Shown one piece after another: positions 1 through 8,740 of a stretch of 64,000 nucleotides of DNA. The DNA is taken from the NCBI GenBank assembly GCA_963976875.1, contig CAXBML010000008.1, positions 42,074 through 106,073 of the forward strand, in the 5' to 3' direction. The notes under the pieces are model-generated. The model had not been told where the DNA came from. It saw only the letters and a program-made list of their open reading frames with translations, and ran no database searches. The number at the start of each line of letters is the position of its first letter. Positions within the stretch are counted from its first letter, which is position 1. This stretch comes from Berkiella_A sp963976875. GTDB lineage: Bacteria; Pseudomonadota; Gammaproteobacteria; Berkiellales; Berkiellaceae. Made by a program: the position numbers and the translations under genes.

Positions 1-698
1 TATTTTAAATCAAATGGATCGATAAAAGGAATTGCATTGATGCGCGTTTTTAAATGTTTGATTTCTTTTTTGAGTTCTTCTACTTGTTCTGAGTCAGGTT
101 CTGCTAGTAATAACGCAGATAGACGTTGTTCTAACTCGGCAATTTTTTTTCTTTTGGGCCCACCAAGCGCAATTCTTCGCCCTAAAGCACCTCTTAAAGA
201 ACGTACTATATTAATATTGGCGGGGATGCCATCAGAAGAAAATCCCGCTCTAACCATTTTGAAGGAAGGAATTTTTGCAATTTGTGTTTTGACGAGATTG
301 GGTAGGGCTAAATCTTCAAAAAATATTTCTAAAAATTCTTCTCTGGATATCTCAAATACAAAATCATCTTCCCCTTCACCACTATCGCTGGCTTCTCCTC
401 CACGACCGCCTTGCCCAGAAGGAGGGCGTTTAATTAAATCACCAGGCACAAAGTCTTTATTACCGGGTAAAATAATATCGCGTTTACCGCCTTGGCCATA
501 GGAGAAATTGGGCTCAGTTGTCTCTTTGGCTGGAATAGTGATCTTTTCTCCACAATCATCTACTTCTTTAATGCTTCTTCCTGACACAGCACTACGGACA
601 GCTTTCTGAATTTGTTTTTTAAAGCGACGCATAAAGCGTTGCCTGTTTACGGCACTTTTATGGCGCCCATTTGGGCGCCTATCTATAATTCGCGACAT
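1..698 (-). CDS. yeaH: YeaH/UPF0229 (DUF444) family protein, N-terminal part; runs off the left edge
   Basis: Seen: reading leftward from an ATG at 698 gives an open frame starting MSRIIDRRPNGRHKSAVNRQ and staying open to base 1, so about 232 N-terminal residues are present. It has the basic start, the glycine-rich stretch (GQGGRGGEASDSGEGEDD, near residues 95-112) and the acidic FEISREEFLEIFFEDLALPNL segment typical of YeaH. The start has an AAGG ribosome site. Known: yeaH lies just downstream of the kinase gene yeaG/prkA in many proteobacteria, often followed by the SpoVR homologue ycgB; the cluster is linked to stress and nitrogen-starvation responses and YeaH's biochemistry is unclear. 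Context: 15 bases after prkA on the same strand, so very likely one operon. A SpoVR gene may lie beyond the left edge, which cannot be checked here. Confidence 0.93.
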   Translation of the reverse strand, partial: MSRIIDRRPNGRHKSAVNRQRFMRRFKKQIQKAVRSAVSGRSIKEVDDCGEKITIPAKETTEPNFSYGQGGKRDIILPGNKDFVPGDLIKRPPSGQGGRGGEASDSGEGEDDFVFEISREEFLEIFFEDLALPNLVKTQIAKIPSFKMVRAGFSSDGIPANINIVRSLRGALGRRIALGGPKRKKIAELEQRLSALLLAEPDSEQVEELKKEIKHLKTRINAIPFIDPFDLK

Positions 699-713
699 AT
701 AGCGTTCAACCTT

Positions 714-2639
714 TTATGAAGACTTACGAACACGTAAATACCACTCGCACAAGAGACGGACTTGTTTAGGCGTGTAGCCTTTATCCACCATTCTATCTAC
801 AAAATCTTGGTGTTTTTTCTTCTCGTGTTCTGAGCCCTTTGCGTTAAAGGAAATAACGGGTAATAAGTCTTCTGTGTTAGAAAACATTTTCTTCTCAATA
901 ACAACCCTGAGTTTTTCATAGCTAGTCCAGCTAGGGTTCTTGCCACGGTTGTTGGCTCTGGCACGTAACACAAAATTAACAATTTCATTTCTAAAATCTT
1001 TAGGATTACTAATGCCAGCTGGTTTTTCTATTTTTTCTAACTCTTCGTTTAACGAGCGTCTATCAAGAATTTCACCCGTATCAGGATCACGATATTCCGA
1101 ATCTTGGATCCAGAAATCTGCGAATGTTACATAACGGTCAAAGATATTTTGTCCATATTCAGAATAAGACTCGAGGTATGCCGTTTGGATTTCTTTACCA
1201 ATAAATTCTACAAACCTTGGGGTTAGATAGCCTTTTAGATATGAAATATAACGTTCATGTACCTCGGGTGGGAATTGCTCACGCTCAATTTGCTGCTCAA
1301 GCACATACAGTAGATGCACTGGATTCGCAGCAACTTCAGTAGAATCAAAGTTAAATACTTTAGACAATATTTTAAAAGCAAACCGTGTGGACAAACCTGT
1401 CATACCTTCGTCTACGCCAGCAAAATCCTTATATTCTTGGTGCGATTTTGCTTTGGGATCGGTATCTTTTAGGTTCTCGCCGTCATACACGCGCATTTTA
1501 GAAAAGATGCTAGAGTTTTCTGGTTCTTTTAGCCTAGATAAAACGGCAAATTGCGCTAACATTTTTTGAGTATTAGGGGCACAAGGTGCATCTTTCAAAG
1601 AGCTATTTTCCACAAGTTTTTTGTAGATTTCCATTTCTTCAGTTACTCTGAGGCAATAAGGTACTTTTGCAATATAAACCCTATCAAGCAAAGCTTCGTT
1701 ATGTTTATTATTTTTAAAAGTAACCCATTCTGATTCGTTGGAGTGAGCCAAGATGATGCCATCAAATGGAATAGAAGCGGTACCTTCTGTGCCATTGTAA
1801 TTGCCTTCTTGTGTTGCGGTTAGTAAAGGATGCAAAACTTTAATCGGCGCCTTGAACATTTCAACAAATTCCATAACACCCCGGTTAGCGCGGCATAGGC
1901 CACCTGAGTAGCTGTAGGCATCTGCATCGTGTTGCGCGAACTCTTCTAATTTGCGGATATCGACTTTACCAACCAGAGATGAAATATCTTGATTGTTTTC
2001 ATCGCCAGGCTCGGTTTTTGCAATCGCTGTTTGTCTGAGTCTGGAAGGCCAGATTTTAATGACTTTGAACTGATTGATGTCACCGTTAAACTCATGTAAA
2101 CGTTTTACCGCCCATGGCGACATGATGCTTTCAGTATAGCGTCTTGGAATACCATATTCTTCTTCCAAGATAGGGCCATCTTCTTCTGAGCTAAATAAAC
2201 CTAAGGGGGATTCATTAATAGGAGAGCCTTTAATCGCATAAAAAGGAACACGTTCCATTAAGGCTTTTAGGCGTTCAGCTAAAGATGACTTACCACCACC
2301 GACTGGGCCTAAGAGATATAAAATTTGTTTCTTTTCTTCCAAGCCTTGTGCTGCATGCTTCAGGAAAGAGACGATTTGCTCAATAGGCTCTTCCATGCCA
2401 TAAAAATTTTCAAATGAGTCATAAAGTTTCATTACTTTATTTGAAAAAATGCGGCTAAGCCTTCTGTCTTTGCTGGTATCAACTAATTTAGGTTCGCCGA
2501 TTGCAGAGACTAGTCTTTCAGCAGCGTTGGCATATGCCATGTGGTCTTTTTTGCATAGCTCTAAATACTCAGTAAGCGACATTTCTTCTTCTTCATGCCG
2601 ACCCTCGTATCTGTCTTTAAAACTGCTCAATACATCCAT
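714..2639 (-). CDS. prkA: PrkA/YeaG family serine protein kinase (AAA-like N-terminus)
   Basis: Role (known family): cytosolic Ser/Thr protein kinase/AAA+ protein of the YeaG-YeaH-YcgB stress cluster. Seen: 641 residues from the chosen start, close to the roughly 640 usual for YeaG. A Walker A GPVGGGKS lies at residues 111-118, followed by the conserved LAERLKALMERVPFYAIKGSP region, and a C-terminal PrkA kinase domain with a DRYVTFADFWIQD segment. Start choice: an upstream in-frame ATG at 2720 adds 27 residues, but the ATG at 2639 has a strong AAAGGAG ribosome site just before it and gives the usual MDVLSSFKDRYEGRHEEEEM N-terminus. Context: first gene of a minus-strand operon with yeaH, divergent from pepN. 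Nothing suggests inactivation. Confidence 0.95.
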   Translation of the reverse strand: MDVLSSFKDRYEGRHEEEEMSLTEYLELCKKDHMAYANAAERLVSAIGEPKLVDTSKDRRLSRIFSNKVMKLYDSFENFYGMEEPIEQIVSFLKHAAQGLEEKKQILYLLGPVGGGKSSLAERLKALMERVPFYAIKGSPINESPLGLFSSEEDGPILEEEYGIPRRYTESIMSPWAVKRLHEFNGDINQFKVIKIWPSRLRQTAIAKTEPGDENNQDISSLVGKVDIRKLEEFAQHDADAYSYSGGLCRANRGVMEFVEMFKAPIKVLHPLLTATQEGNYNGTEGTASIPFDGIILAHSNESEWVTFKNNKHNEALLDRVYIAKVPYCLRVTEEMEIYKKLVENSSLKDAPCAPNTQKMLAQFAVLSRLKEPENSSIFSKMRVYDGENLKDTDPKAKSHQEYKDFAGVDEGMTGLSTRFAFKILSKVFNFDSTEVAANPVHLLYVLEQQIEREQFPPEVHERYISYLKGYLTPRFVEFIGKEIQTAYLESYSEYGQNIFDRYVTFADFWIQDSEYRDPDTGEILDRRSLNEELEKIEKPAGISNPKDFRNEIVNFVLRARANNRGKNPSWTSYEKLRVVIEKKMFSNTEDLLPVISFNAKGSEHEKKKHQDFVDRMVDKGYTPKQVRLLCEWYLRVRKSS

Positions 2640-2779
2640 GATAGCTCCTTTAAATTTATGCACGTGTATGTTTTTATTGTATCCACTAGGTACACATAGA
2701 AGCAAGTCAATAAAACTCAATAACTTAAGTATTCTGATTAGTTTTATGTGAAAAATAAGCTGTAGTTCAAACTATTCGC

Positions 2780-2788
2780 TGGTATAAT
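2780..2788 (+). promoter_or_regulatory. Extended -10 promoter element for pepN
   Basis: The sequence TGG-TATAAT matches an extended -10 (TGnTATAAT) exactly and lies about 90 bases before the pepN start in the prkA/pepN divergent gap. No good -35 hexamer is visible at 16-18 bases upstream, which is common for extended -10 promoters. Inferred from sequence only. Confidence 0.5.
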
Positions 2789-2879
2789 TTTCGACATTAA
2801 TTTTATAAATTTTTAATCTGAGCCGCTTATCTGAGTATGGTTCTAAAATAACTCCCTATGGAAGGCAGAGAAAAACATA

Positions 2880-5528
2880 ATGAAATCAAGTACTAACCAA
2901 CCTCAAACTATTTATTTAAAACATTACCAAGAGCCAAACTTTTTTATTGAAAGCACAGAACTGAACTTTCAACTATTTGCAGATAAAACAGTAGTACATT
3001 CACGCCTAAAAATAGTAAAAAATACCTCTAAATCTGAAAATAATGGCGATTTGATTTTAGCGGGGGAAGAATTGAAGCTCCTCTCCATCAAAGTTGATGG
3101 CCAAGAATTAACAGAGAACAGCTATGAATGCTCAGATAAAAGCTTGACGATTGCCAATTTAGACAATGCATTTACCCTAGAAATTAAGACAGAAATCTAT
3201 CCAGATAAAAATACAGCCTTAAGTGGATTATATAAGTCGGATGGTATGTTTTGTACGCAATGTGAAGCAGAGGGTTTTAGAAGGATTACCTATTATCTCG
3301 ATCGCCCGGATGTGATGTCTATTTTTAGCACCACGATTGAAGCAGATAAAAAAACATTTCCTGTATTGCTGTCTAATGGAAACTTAGTCGATAAAGGGGA
3401 TAAAGGAGATCGCCATTGGGTGAGATGGGACGATCCATTTAAAAAGCCTGCTTACTTGTTTGCGCTTGTGGCAGGGGACTTAACCGAAATTAAAGATCAT
3501 TATGTCACCCAATCAGGCCGAAAAGTCACTTTGGCTATTTTTGTGGAAGCTGAAAATGCTAAAAAATGTGACCATGCCATGCAATCCTTAAAAAATAGCA
3601 TGCAATGGGATGAACAAAAGTATGGATTGGAATATGATTTAGACATTTATATGATTGTTGCAGTTAATAATTTCAATATGGGGGCAATGGAAAATAAAGG
3701 CTTAAATATCTTTAATTCTAAATATGTCTTAGCGGATGAAGCCACGGCGACCGACTCAGACTTTCAGGGCGTAGAAATGGTTATCGGTCATGAATATTTT
3801 CATAACTGGACTGGCAACAGAGTGACACTCAGAGATTGGTTTCAATTAAGCCTTAAAGAAGGCTTGACTGTATTTAGAGAGCAGCAGTTTACAGCGGATA
3901 TGGGCACGCCGGTTGTGAACCGGATTGCGGATGTGAAACAAATCCGAACTCGACAGTATGCAGAGGACAGTGGCCCTATTGCTCACCCTGTGCGTCCAGA
4001 TTCTTATATAGAAATTAACAATTTTTATACAATGACAATTTATTATAAAGGCTCTGAAGTCATTCGCATGCTTCATACTTTATTAGGCGAATCAGGCTTT
4101 AGGGCTGGGATGGACTTATATTTTGAGCGTTATGATGGACAAGCGGTTACCATTGAGCATTTTATTAGTGCTATGTCAGATGCCAATAAAACAGATTTAG
4201 CGCAATTTATGCATTGGTATCATCAAGCGGGCACACCTGTGGTTAATGTGACGAAAAATTTTGATGAATCTACTCAAACATTAACATTTGATTTCACGCA
4301 ATCCTGCCCAAAGACACCCGGGCAAGAACAGAAAAAGCCATTTGTCATTCCAATTAAAATAGCCTTATATGACAAAGAGGGAAATTTATACCCTATAGCA
4401 AAGCATACTGATATCAAACAAACTGAATCAGGTACATTCTTTGTCTTAGATAAAAAAAGCACTTCCTTGACTATTACGGGTGTGAATAAACCCTTGGTGC
4501 CTTCGTTTTTAGGCAATTATTCAGCCCCAGTCAAGTTACATATGGATTACACTGCCGCAGAATCCGCTCTCATTATTAAACACGATCAAGACAGTTTCAA
4601 TCGATGGGATAAGTGCCAGGATTATAAGTGTGCATTGGTCACAAAAATGATGACTGAATTTGAAACACAACCAACACCTACCTTACCAGCCGCATTCTTA
4701 GATTTATATAAAGATTTATTAAAGGATATGGCTACCGATCCGGCGTTATTAGCCGAGCTTTTGGCTCTGCCATCTTTTCACTATATTGCTGAGCAGTTAG
4801 AACAAGTAAATGTAAAAGCTCTGAATGGGTGCTTAATATATTTACGAGATACTTTAGCCAAAAAGTTCAGTAAAGATTTCTTTGCCATATATAAAAGGAT
4901 GTCGGAGCAAGATACCGGTAAAATTGAGGCGACCTCTATCTCTGCCCGGGCCCTTAAAAATACAGCACTTGCTTTTTTGGGACGTAGTCAAGAAGAGTCT
5001 TATGCGCCTTTAATAGAAAATCAATATCAAAATGCAAACAACATGACGGATCGCATGGGTGCATTGTCTGCGATTAATCATTGGTCTCATCCAATCAGAG
5101 AGAGATTGTTTAACCAATTCTATGAAGATTTTAAACATGAAACATTGGTATTGGATAAATGGTTTAGCTTACAAGCGCAAGCAGAATTACCTGATACATT
5201 AGATAGAGTCTCAAAGCTTTTATCCCACGAAGCGTTTGATTTGAAAAATCCCAATAAAATCTATGCTTTGATTAGAACCTTTGGCGCAGCAAATGCACAA
5301 TGTTTTCATAGTGCAGATGGTAAAGGTTATGAGTTTATTGCAGATAGAGTCATAGACTTGAATCAACAAAACCCTCAGGTGGCTGCCAGAGTTTTAGAAA
5401 CATTAACGGGATGGAAACGATTAGATAAAACGCATGCACAGCTCATGAAAAAAACTTTACTCAAAATACAACAGGTTGATAATTTATCTGAAGATGTGTA
5501 TGAAATTGTTAATAAATCTTTAGTTTAA
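2880..5528 (+). CDS. pepN: Aminopeptidase N (M1 family zinc metallopeptidase)
   Basis: Role (known): broad-specificity cytosolic aminopeptidase that removes N-terminal residues from peptides. Seen: 882 residues, close to E. coli PepN (870). The M1 exopeptidase motif GAMENKG lies near residue 267 and the zinc site HEYFHNWTGNRV near 303, with the downstream glutamate in LKEGLTVFRE. The C-terminal half is the helical PepN domain. There is no signal peptide. Context: first of a plus-strand pair with the DUF2835 gene 25 bases downstream, a common gammaproteobacterial pairing. Start ATG follows a purine-rich GGAAGGCAGAG stretch. Confidence 0.97.
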   Translation: MKSSTNQPQTIYLKHYQEPNFFIESTELNFQLFADKTVVHSRLKIVKNTSKSENNGDLILAGEELKLLSIKVDGQELTENSYECSDKSLTIANLDNAFTLEIKTEIYPDKNTALSGLYKSDGMFCTQCEAEGFRRITYYLDRPDVMSIFSTTIEADKKTFPVLLSNGNLVDKGDKGDRHWVRWDDPFKKPAYLFALVAGDLTEIKDHYVTQSGRKVTLAIFVEAENAKKCDHAMQSLKNSMQWDEQKYGLEYDLDIYMIVAVNNFNMGAMENKGLNIFNSKYVLADEATATDSDFQGVEMVIGHEYFHNWTGNRVTLRDWFQLSLKEGLTVFREQQFTADMGTPVVNRIADVKQIRTRQYAEDSGPIAHPVRPDSYIEINNFYTMTIYYKGSEVIRMLHTLLGESGFRAGMDLYFERYDGQAVTIEHFISAMSDANKTDLAQFMHWYHQAGTPVVNVTKNFDESTQTLTFDFTQSCPKTPGQEQKKPFVIPIKIALYDKEGNLYPIAKHTDIKQTESGTFFVLDKKSTSLTITGVNKPLVPSFLGNYSAPVKLHMDYTAAESALIIKHDQDSFNRWDKCQDYKCALVTKMMTEFETQPTPTLPAAFLDLYKDLLKDMATDPALLAELLALPSFHYIAEQLEQVNVKALNGCLIYLRDTLAKKFSKDFFAIYKRMSEQDTGKIEATSISARALKNTALAFLGRSQEESYAPLIENQYQNANNMTDRMGALSAINHWSHPIRERLFNQFYEDFKHETLVLDKWFSLQAQAELPDTLDRVSKLLSHEAFDLKNPNKIYALIRTFGAANAQCFHSADGKGYEFIADRVIDLNQQNPQVAARVLETLTGWKRLDKTHAQLMKKTLLKIQQVDNLSEDVYEIVNKSLV

Positions 5529-5553
5529 AATTGGTTATAGGTTTGAACAACAT

Positions 5554-5778
5554 ATGCCTAAAGTGACTGTGACACTTAATATCAGCAAAGAAAAGATATT
5601 AAAGTTTTATCAAGGCAGTGTGCATAACATTGTGGCGCATGCGGATGATGGACGAGTGATACGCTTTCCCATCAATACAGTGCGCCAATTTGTTAAAGAT
5701 GATGGAATTAAAGGTCGTTTTGAAATTGAATTTAATCAGCAAGGTAAGTTTATGGGGATTGTCCCCATACAATCATAA
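5554..5778 (+). CDS. DUF2835 family small protein
   Basis: A 74-residue protein beginning MPKVTVTLNISKEKILKFYQ and containing HADDGRVIRFPINTVRQFV and GIKGRFEIEF, which match my memory of the DUF2835 (PF11197) family of small gammaproteobacterial proteins. Function is unknown. It follows pepN closely in the same direction, an arrangement also seen in other gammaproteobacteria. A beta-rich fold is plausible from the alternating hydrophobic pattern. Confidence 0.85.
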   Translation: MPKVTVTLNISKEKILKFYQGSVHNIVAHADDGRVIRFPINTVRQFVKDDGIKGRFEIEFNQQGKFMGIVPIQS

Positions 5779-5895
5779 GGGTTAAGGGTTTTCCCCTGCC
5801 GTCTGTCTATTCTTGTCATAAAAAGTTGATATGATAACTATGTAACATTATCCTAAAGCATTACTTTTATTATTGGTAATGGTTGGATATATACA

Positions 5896-7542
5896 ATGCT
5901 CAATTGTGGAAACTTGCAAAAGAAAACGTCCTCTGACTTAGCTGATGGGGATGTGGCGATATTAATAGACAGAGGGTCTAACTATCAAACGTTAAAAGCT
6001 AGGCTTTTGGCTTTAACGACTGCTAGAATTTTGTATAACGAGAATGCAGTGAGTTTTCTTGAAAGTGACGAAAATACAATCGAAGAAAAACATACAGAAT
6101 TCATTGCAGGGTTTAATGAACTAGAATCTGCCTATAGCATCTTAGATTCTACTCAGAAAAAAGAAGCGCTTATAGTTCGCATATCTGAACTATACGAGGA
6201 GGATGTTAAATTCCTCACAGACCTAAAGCAAGACATTGAAAGTGATGTTAGCAGTTACAATGATATTTGCTTATATTACTTTATTTGTAAAATAATCGCT
6301 CTTGCCAAACAAAGTCAAGAAATATCCCAAAGTCAAAGTGATGAAAAATGGTCTGATGTTCCTTATTACTTTGAAATGTGTGATTTGATTGAAGCAGAAC
6401 TGCCCGAAGTGCTGCCTTTAACTTGTGACCTGATGAAGCACTTTTCGATTGAGATAAATAGTCGCGGCCAAGTTACTATTAATAAAGGTTTTGATATTAA
6501 AACTTGTGCACTTTATCACCATCTTATATCTGTGTATGATGGGGCATCTGAGAAATTGATTCAGCGGAAAGATCACTATTATAGAAAAGTGTCTCATTTA
6601 TTAGATAAAGAACTGTTGGGAGAAACTTTGTCAAAAAATGAGAAGGCAGTTGTTGATGCCTATCAACAGTATCAGGCATTTACGTTTCCGCTTCCAATAA
6701 AATTTCATCATGAGGTTCTGGTAACATTTAAAGTAAGAACTTTTGCCACTGGCTTTTCGGTATCTGATGTTGCAGACGCGCTATTAATGATTGTCTATGG
6801 CACCATCGACAAATGCAGCGCTTATATACAAGAACATTATAAGCATGAACCAGAGTATGAACTTGAGAAATCTTTAGTACGCTTAGCAGATCTTAATGCT
6901 GGTGCACAGCAAAAAAAATCAAAAAAGGCTAAGCGAAAGGCGAGCAAAGCAGAAGTCGTAGATTCTTTGAGTGCTGCAGCCTCTCAAGTAGAAATAAGTG
7001 GTGCTAACTCAAGGTGTGGCGGTGCCGCTGGGGCAGAGGTAGATAGTCTTTCTGTTGTAAAGAGTGCAAGTGAGCTCTCTCGAGACAAAGAGGATTTGAA
7101 AGCAAGAGTGATTGCTTTAGATAAAAAAATGAGTTGTTTAACTTTTTCTACTGGTGCAGATTATGCTCCATCATTTGGTGTTGTTGAAACCAAGGGGGAA
7201 AGGCAAGAAGACACACACGTTGTAAGGTTTCTGGAAAAACTTGTCGATCGCAGTTGTTTAGGACCCACATTAGCGGAGTTGAAGCATATTGCTAAGCGTC
7301 TTGGGGGAACTGTTGAGCGCTGTGGTTCAGGTGCTAGTCATTATAAGCTTGCCATTGGTATATCATATGCTTATTTTAATATGCGGCATCGATCTGGCAG
7401 TGTAGAGCGCACGCTTTCACCTCTAGCAGTAAAAAATGTTACTTTTGCTTTACAGCGAGCAGATATATTTACTCAGCACGGTATTGAGTTGGGTGATGTG
7501 GTTGCGACTTCTACCGCTAGAAAACACGGTGCTGGAAGATAG
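5896..7542 (+). CDS. Unknown 548-residue protein with a HicA-like C-terminal domain
   Basis: Not recognised overall. Seen: a largely helical N-terminal part (residues 1-330) with no signal peptide or membrane segment, a lysine-rich stretch (QQKKSKKAKRKASKAE, about 338-353), a low-complexity Ser/Ala/Gly linker (about 355-400), then a compact C-terminal domain (about 440-528). That domain reads LKHIAKRLGGTVERCGSGAS, then HYKL, an MRHRSGS loop, and a final AVKNVTFALQRADIF helix. The order resembles HicA-type dsRBD-fold mRNA interferases (helix, LG-x-x-v, GS-x-x-x-f/y, H-rich loop, helix ending ADI). The likeness is by eye and moderate. No antitoxin gene sits next to it. It stands alone between DUF2835 and hemH, with its own leader. 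A host-directed or RNA-binding role is possible but unproven. Confidence 0.6.
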   Translation: MLNCGNLQKKTSSDLADGDVAILIDRGSNYQTLKARLLALTTARILYNENAVSFLESDENTIEEKHTEFIAGFNELESAYSILDSTQKKEALIVRISELYEEDVKFLTDLKQDIESDVSSYNDICLYYFICKIIALAKQSQEISQSQSDEKWSDVPYYFEMCDLIEAELPEVLPLTCDLMKHFSIEINSRGQVTINKGFDIKTCALYHHLISVYDGASEKLIQRKDHYYRKVSHLLDKELLGETLSKNEKAVVDAYQQYQAFTFPLPIKFHHEVLVTFKVRTFATGFSVSDVADALLMIVYGTIDKCSAYIQEHYKHEPEYELEKSLVRLADLNAGAQQKKSKKAKRKASKAEVVDSLSAAASQVEISGANSRCGGAAGAEVDSLSVVKSASELSRDKEDLKARVIALDKKMSCLTFSTGADYAPSFGVVETKGERQEDTHVVRFLEKLVDRSCLGPTLAELKHIAKRLGGTVERCGSGASHYKLAIGISYAYFNMRHRSGSVERTLSPLAVKNVTFALQRADIFTQHGIELGDVVATSTARKHGAGR

Positions 7543-7634
7543 GCGCATCTAAACCTTGAGGCTTAGACTATAAAAGCATAGAATTGTGTTCAGTTCACAA
7601 ATACAATTTAACTAACTAGTTTAGCGTGGTAAAT

Positions 7635-8660
7635 ATGGCTCCTACAGGCGTTTTGTTAATTAATGTTGGTACGCCAGATGCACCAACACTACCGGCTGTT
7701 CGAAAGTATCTCAAACAGTTTCTAACCGATCCAATGGTTGTGTCCCTACCAACAATAGCACGGTATTTATTGGTGTATGGCTTGATTGTGCCCTTTAGAA
7801 CACCTAAATCCACGGAAGCTTATAAAGCGGTTTGGGATAAAGATAAAGGTTCGCCTTTATTAAGTTTCAGCCGAAGCTTTCAGCAAGCTTTACAGCAAGT
7901 CTTGGGTGATGATTATTTTGTGGAATTAGGGATGCGTTACGGTAACCCTAACATTGAGCTAGCACTCAAAAAATTCAAACAACAAAATATCACTAAAATT
8001 ATAGTGGCGCCCTTGTACCCGCAAAATGCAGCAGCTTCAACTGGCTCAGCACTAGCAGAGTTCAATAAGCAATTATCATTATATGAAACTAAACCAGACG
8101 TGATTAATTTGGGTGATTTTTATGTTGAACCTAATTTCATAGCGTCAATGGCAAAATTAATTCAGCCTTTTCTCCAGGCTGATTATAATTGCGTGCTGTT
8201 TAGTTATCATGGGTTGCCCTTTGACCAGGTTAAAAAGTCAGAAATCAAGACACCTGACAATTGTGAATCAGACTTACCTTGCCCTGTTATTACAGATAAT
8301 AATAAAAACTGCTATAGGGCTCAGTGTTATGCCACTTCTAGAGCGTTGGCACAAACATTGAATTTAAAGCCAGAAGAGTATCATGTGAGTTTTCAATCCA
8401 GAGTTGGCATGAACCGTTGGATAGGGCCAGATACTGAGGGTGTGTTAAAAAAGTTAATCGGCATGGGTAAAACCAATATTGTTGTGGCTTGTCCCTCATT
8501 TGTGACGGATTGCCTAGAAACAATTGAGGAGATTGGCATGCGCGGGCAAGAATTATGGCAATCTTTAGGTGGTGAGTCTTTGCAACTGGTTCCTTGCTTA
8601 AATGATCATCCAGATTGGGTGCAAGGTTTTGCGGATATGGTTAAACAAAAAAATCATTAG
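7635..8660 (+). CDS. hemH: Ferrochelatase
   Basis: Role (known): inserts Fe2+ into protoporphyrin IX, the last step of protoheme synthesis. Seen: N-terminal GVLLINVGTPDAPT, ELGMRYGNPNIE, the metal-site FSYHGLP histidine, the conserved SFQSRVGMNRWIGP segment, and CPSFVTDCLETIEEIGMRG with the catalytic-region glutamates. About 341 residues, matching E. coli HemH (320) with a slightly longer tail. Start: ATG at 7635 is preferred; an in-frame GTG at 7626 would add three residues, and neither has a clear ribosome site. Context: separate transcription unit after the HicA-like gene; no other heme genes are nearby. Confidence 0.95.
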   Translation: MAPTGVLLINVGTPDAPTLPAVRKYLKQFLTDPMVVSLPTIARYLLVYGLIVPFRTPKSTEAYKAVWDKDKGSPLLSFSRSFQQALQQVLGDDYFVELGMRYGNPNIELALKKFKQQNITKIIVAPLYPQNAAASTGSALAEFNKQLSLYETKPDVINLGDFYVEPNFIASMAKLIQPFLQADYNCVLFSYHGLPFDQVKKSEIKTPDNCESDLPCPVITDNNKNCYRAQCYATSRALAQTLNLKPEEYHVSFQSRVGMNRWIGPDTEGVLKKLIGMGKTNIVVACPSFVTDCLETIEEIGMRGQELWQSLGGESLQLVPCLNDHPDWVQGFADMVKQKNH

Positions 8661-8740
8661 CCCCATACTACTTCCTAATAAAGAATTATGTGATACAGTC
8701 TCACCAATATTATGTATGGCATGTCAATTTAGGAATAAGA

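Noticed and set aside
37..501. 154-residue plus-strand frame
   Set aside because: It lies antisense to the yeaH reading frame, which has clear family sequence; it is a shadow with Ser-rich low-quality content.
8690..8740. GTG start of the ATP-grasp-like gene
   Set aside because: The ATG at 8741 has AGGA at good spacing; the GTG has none.
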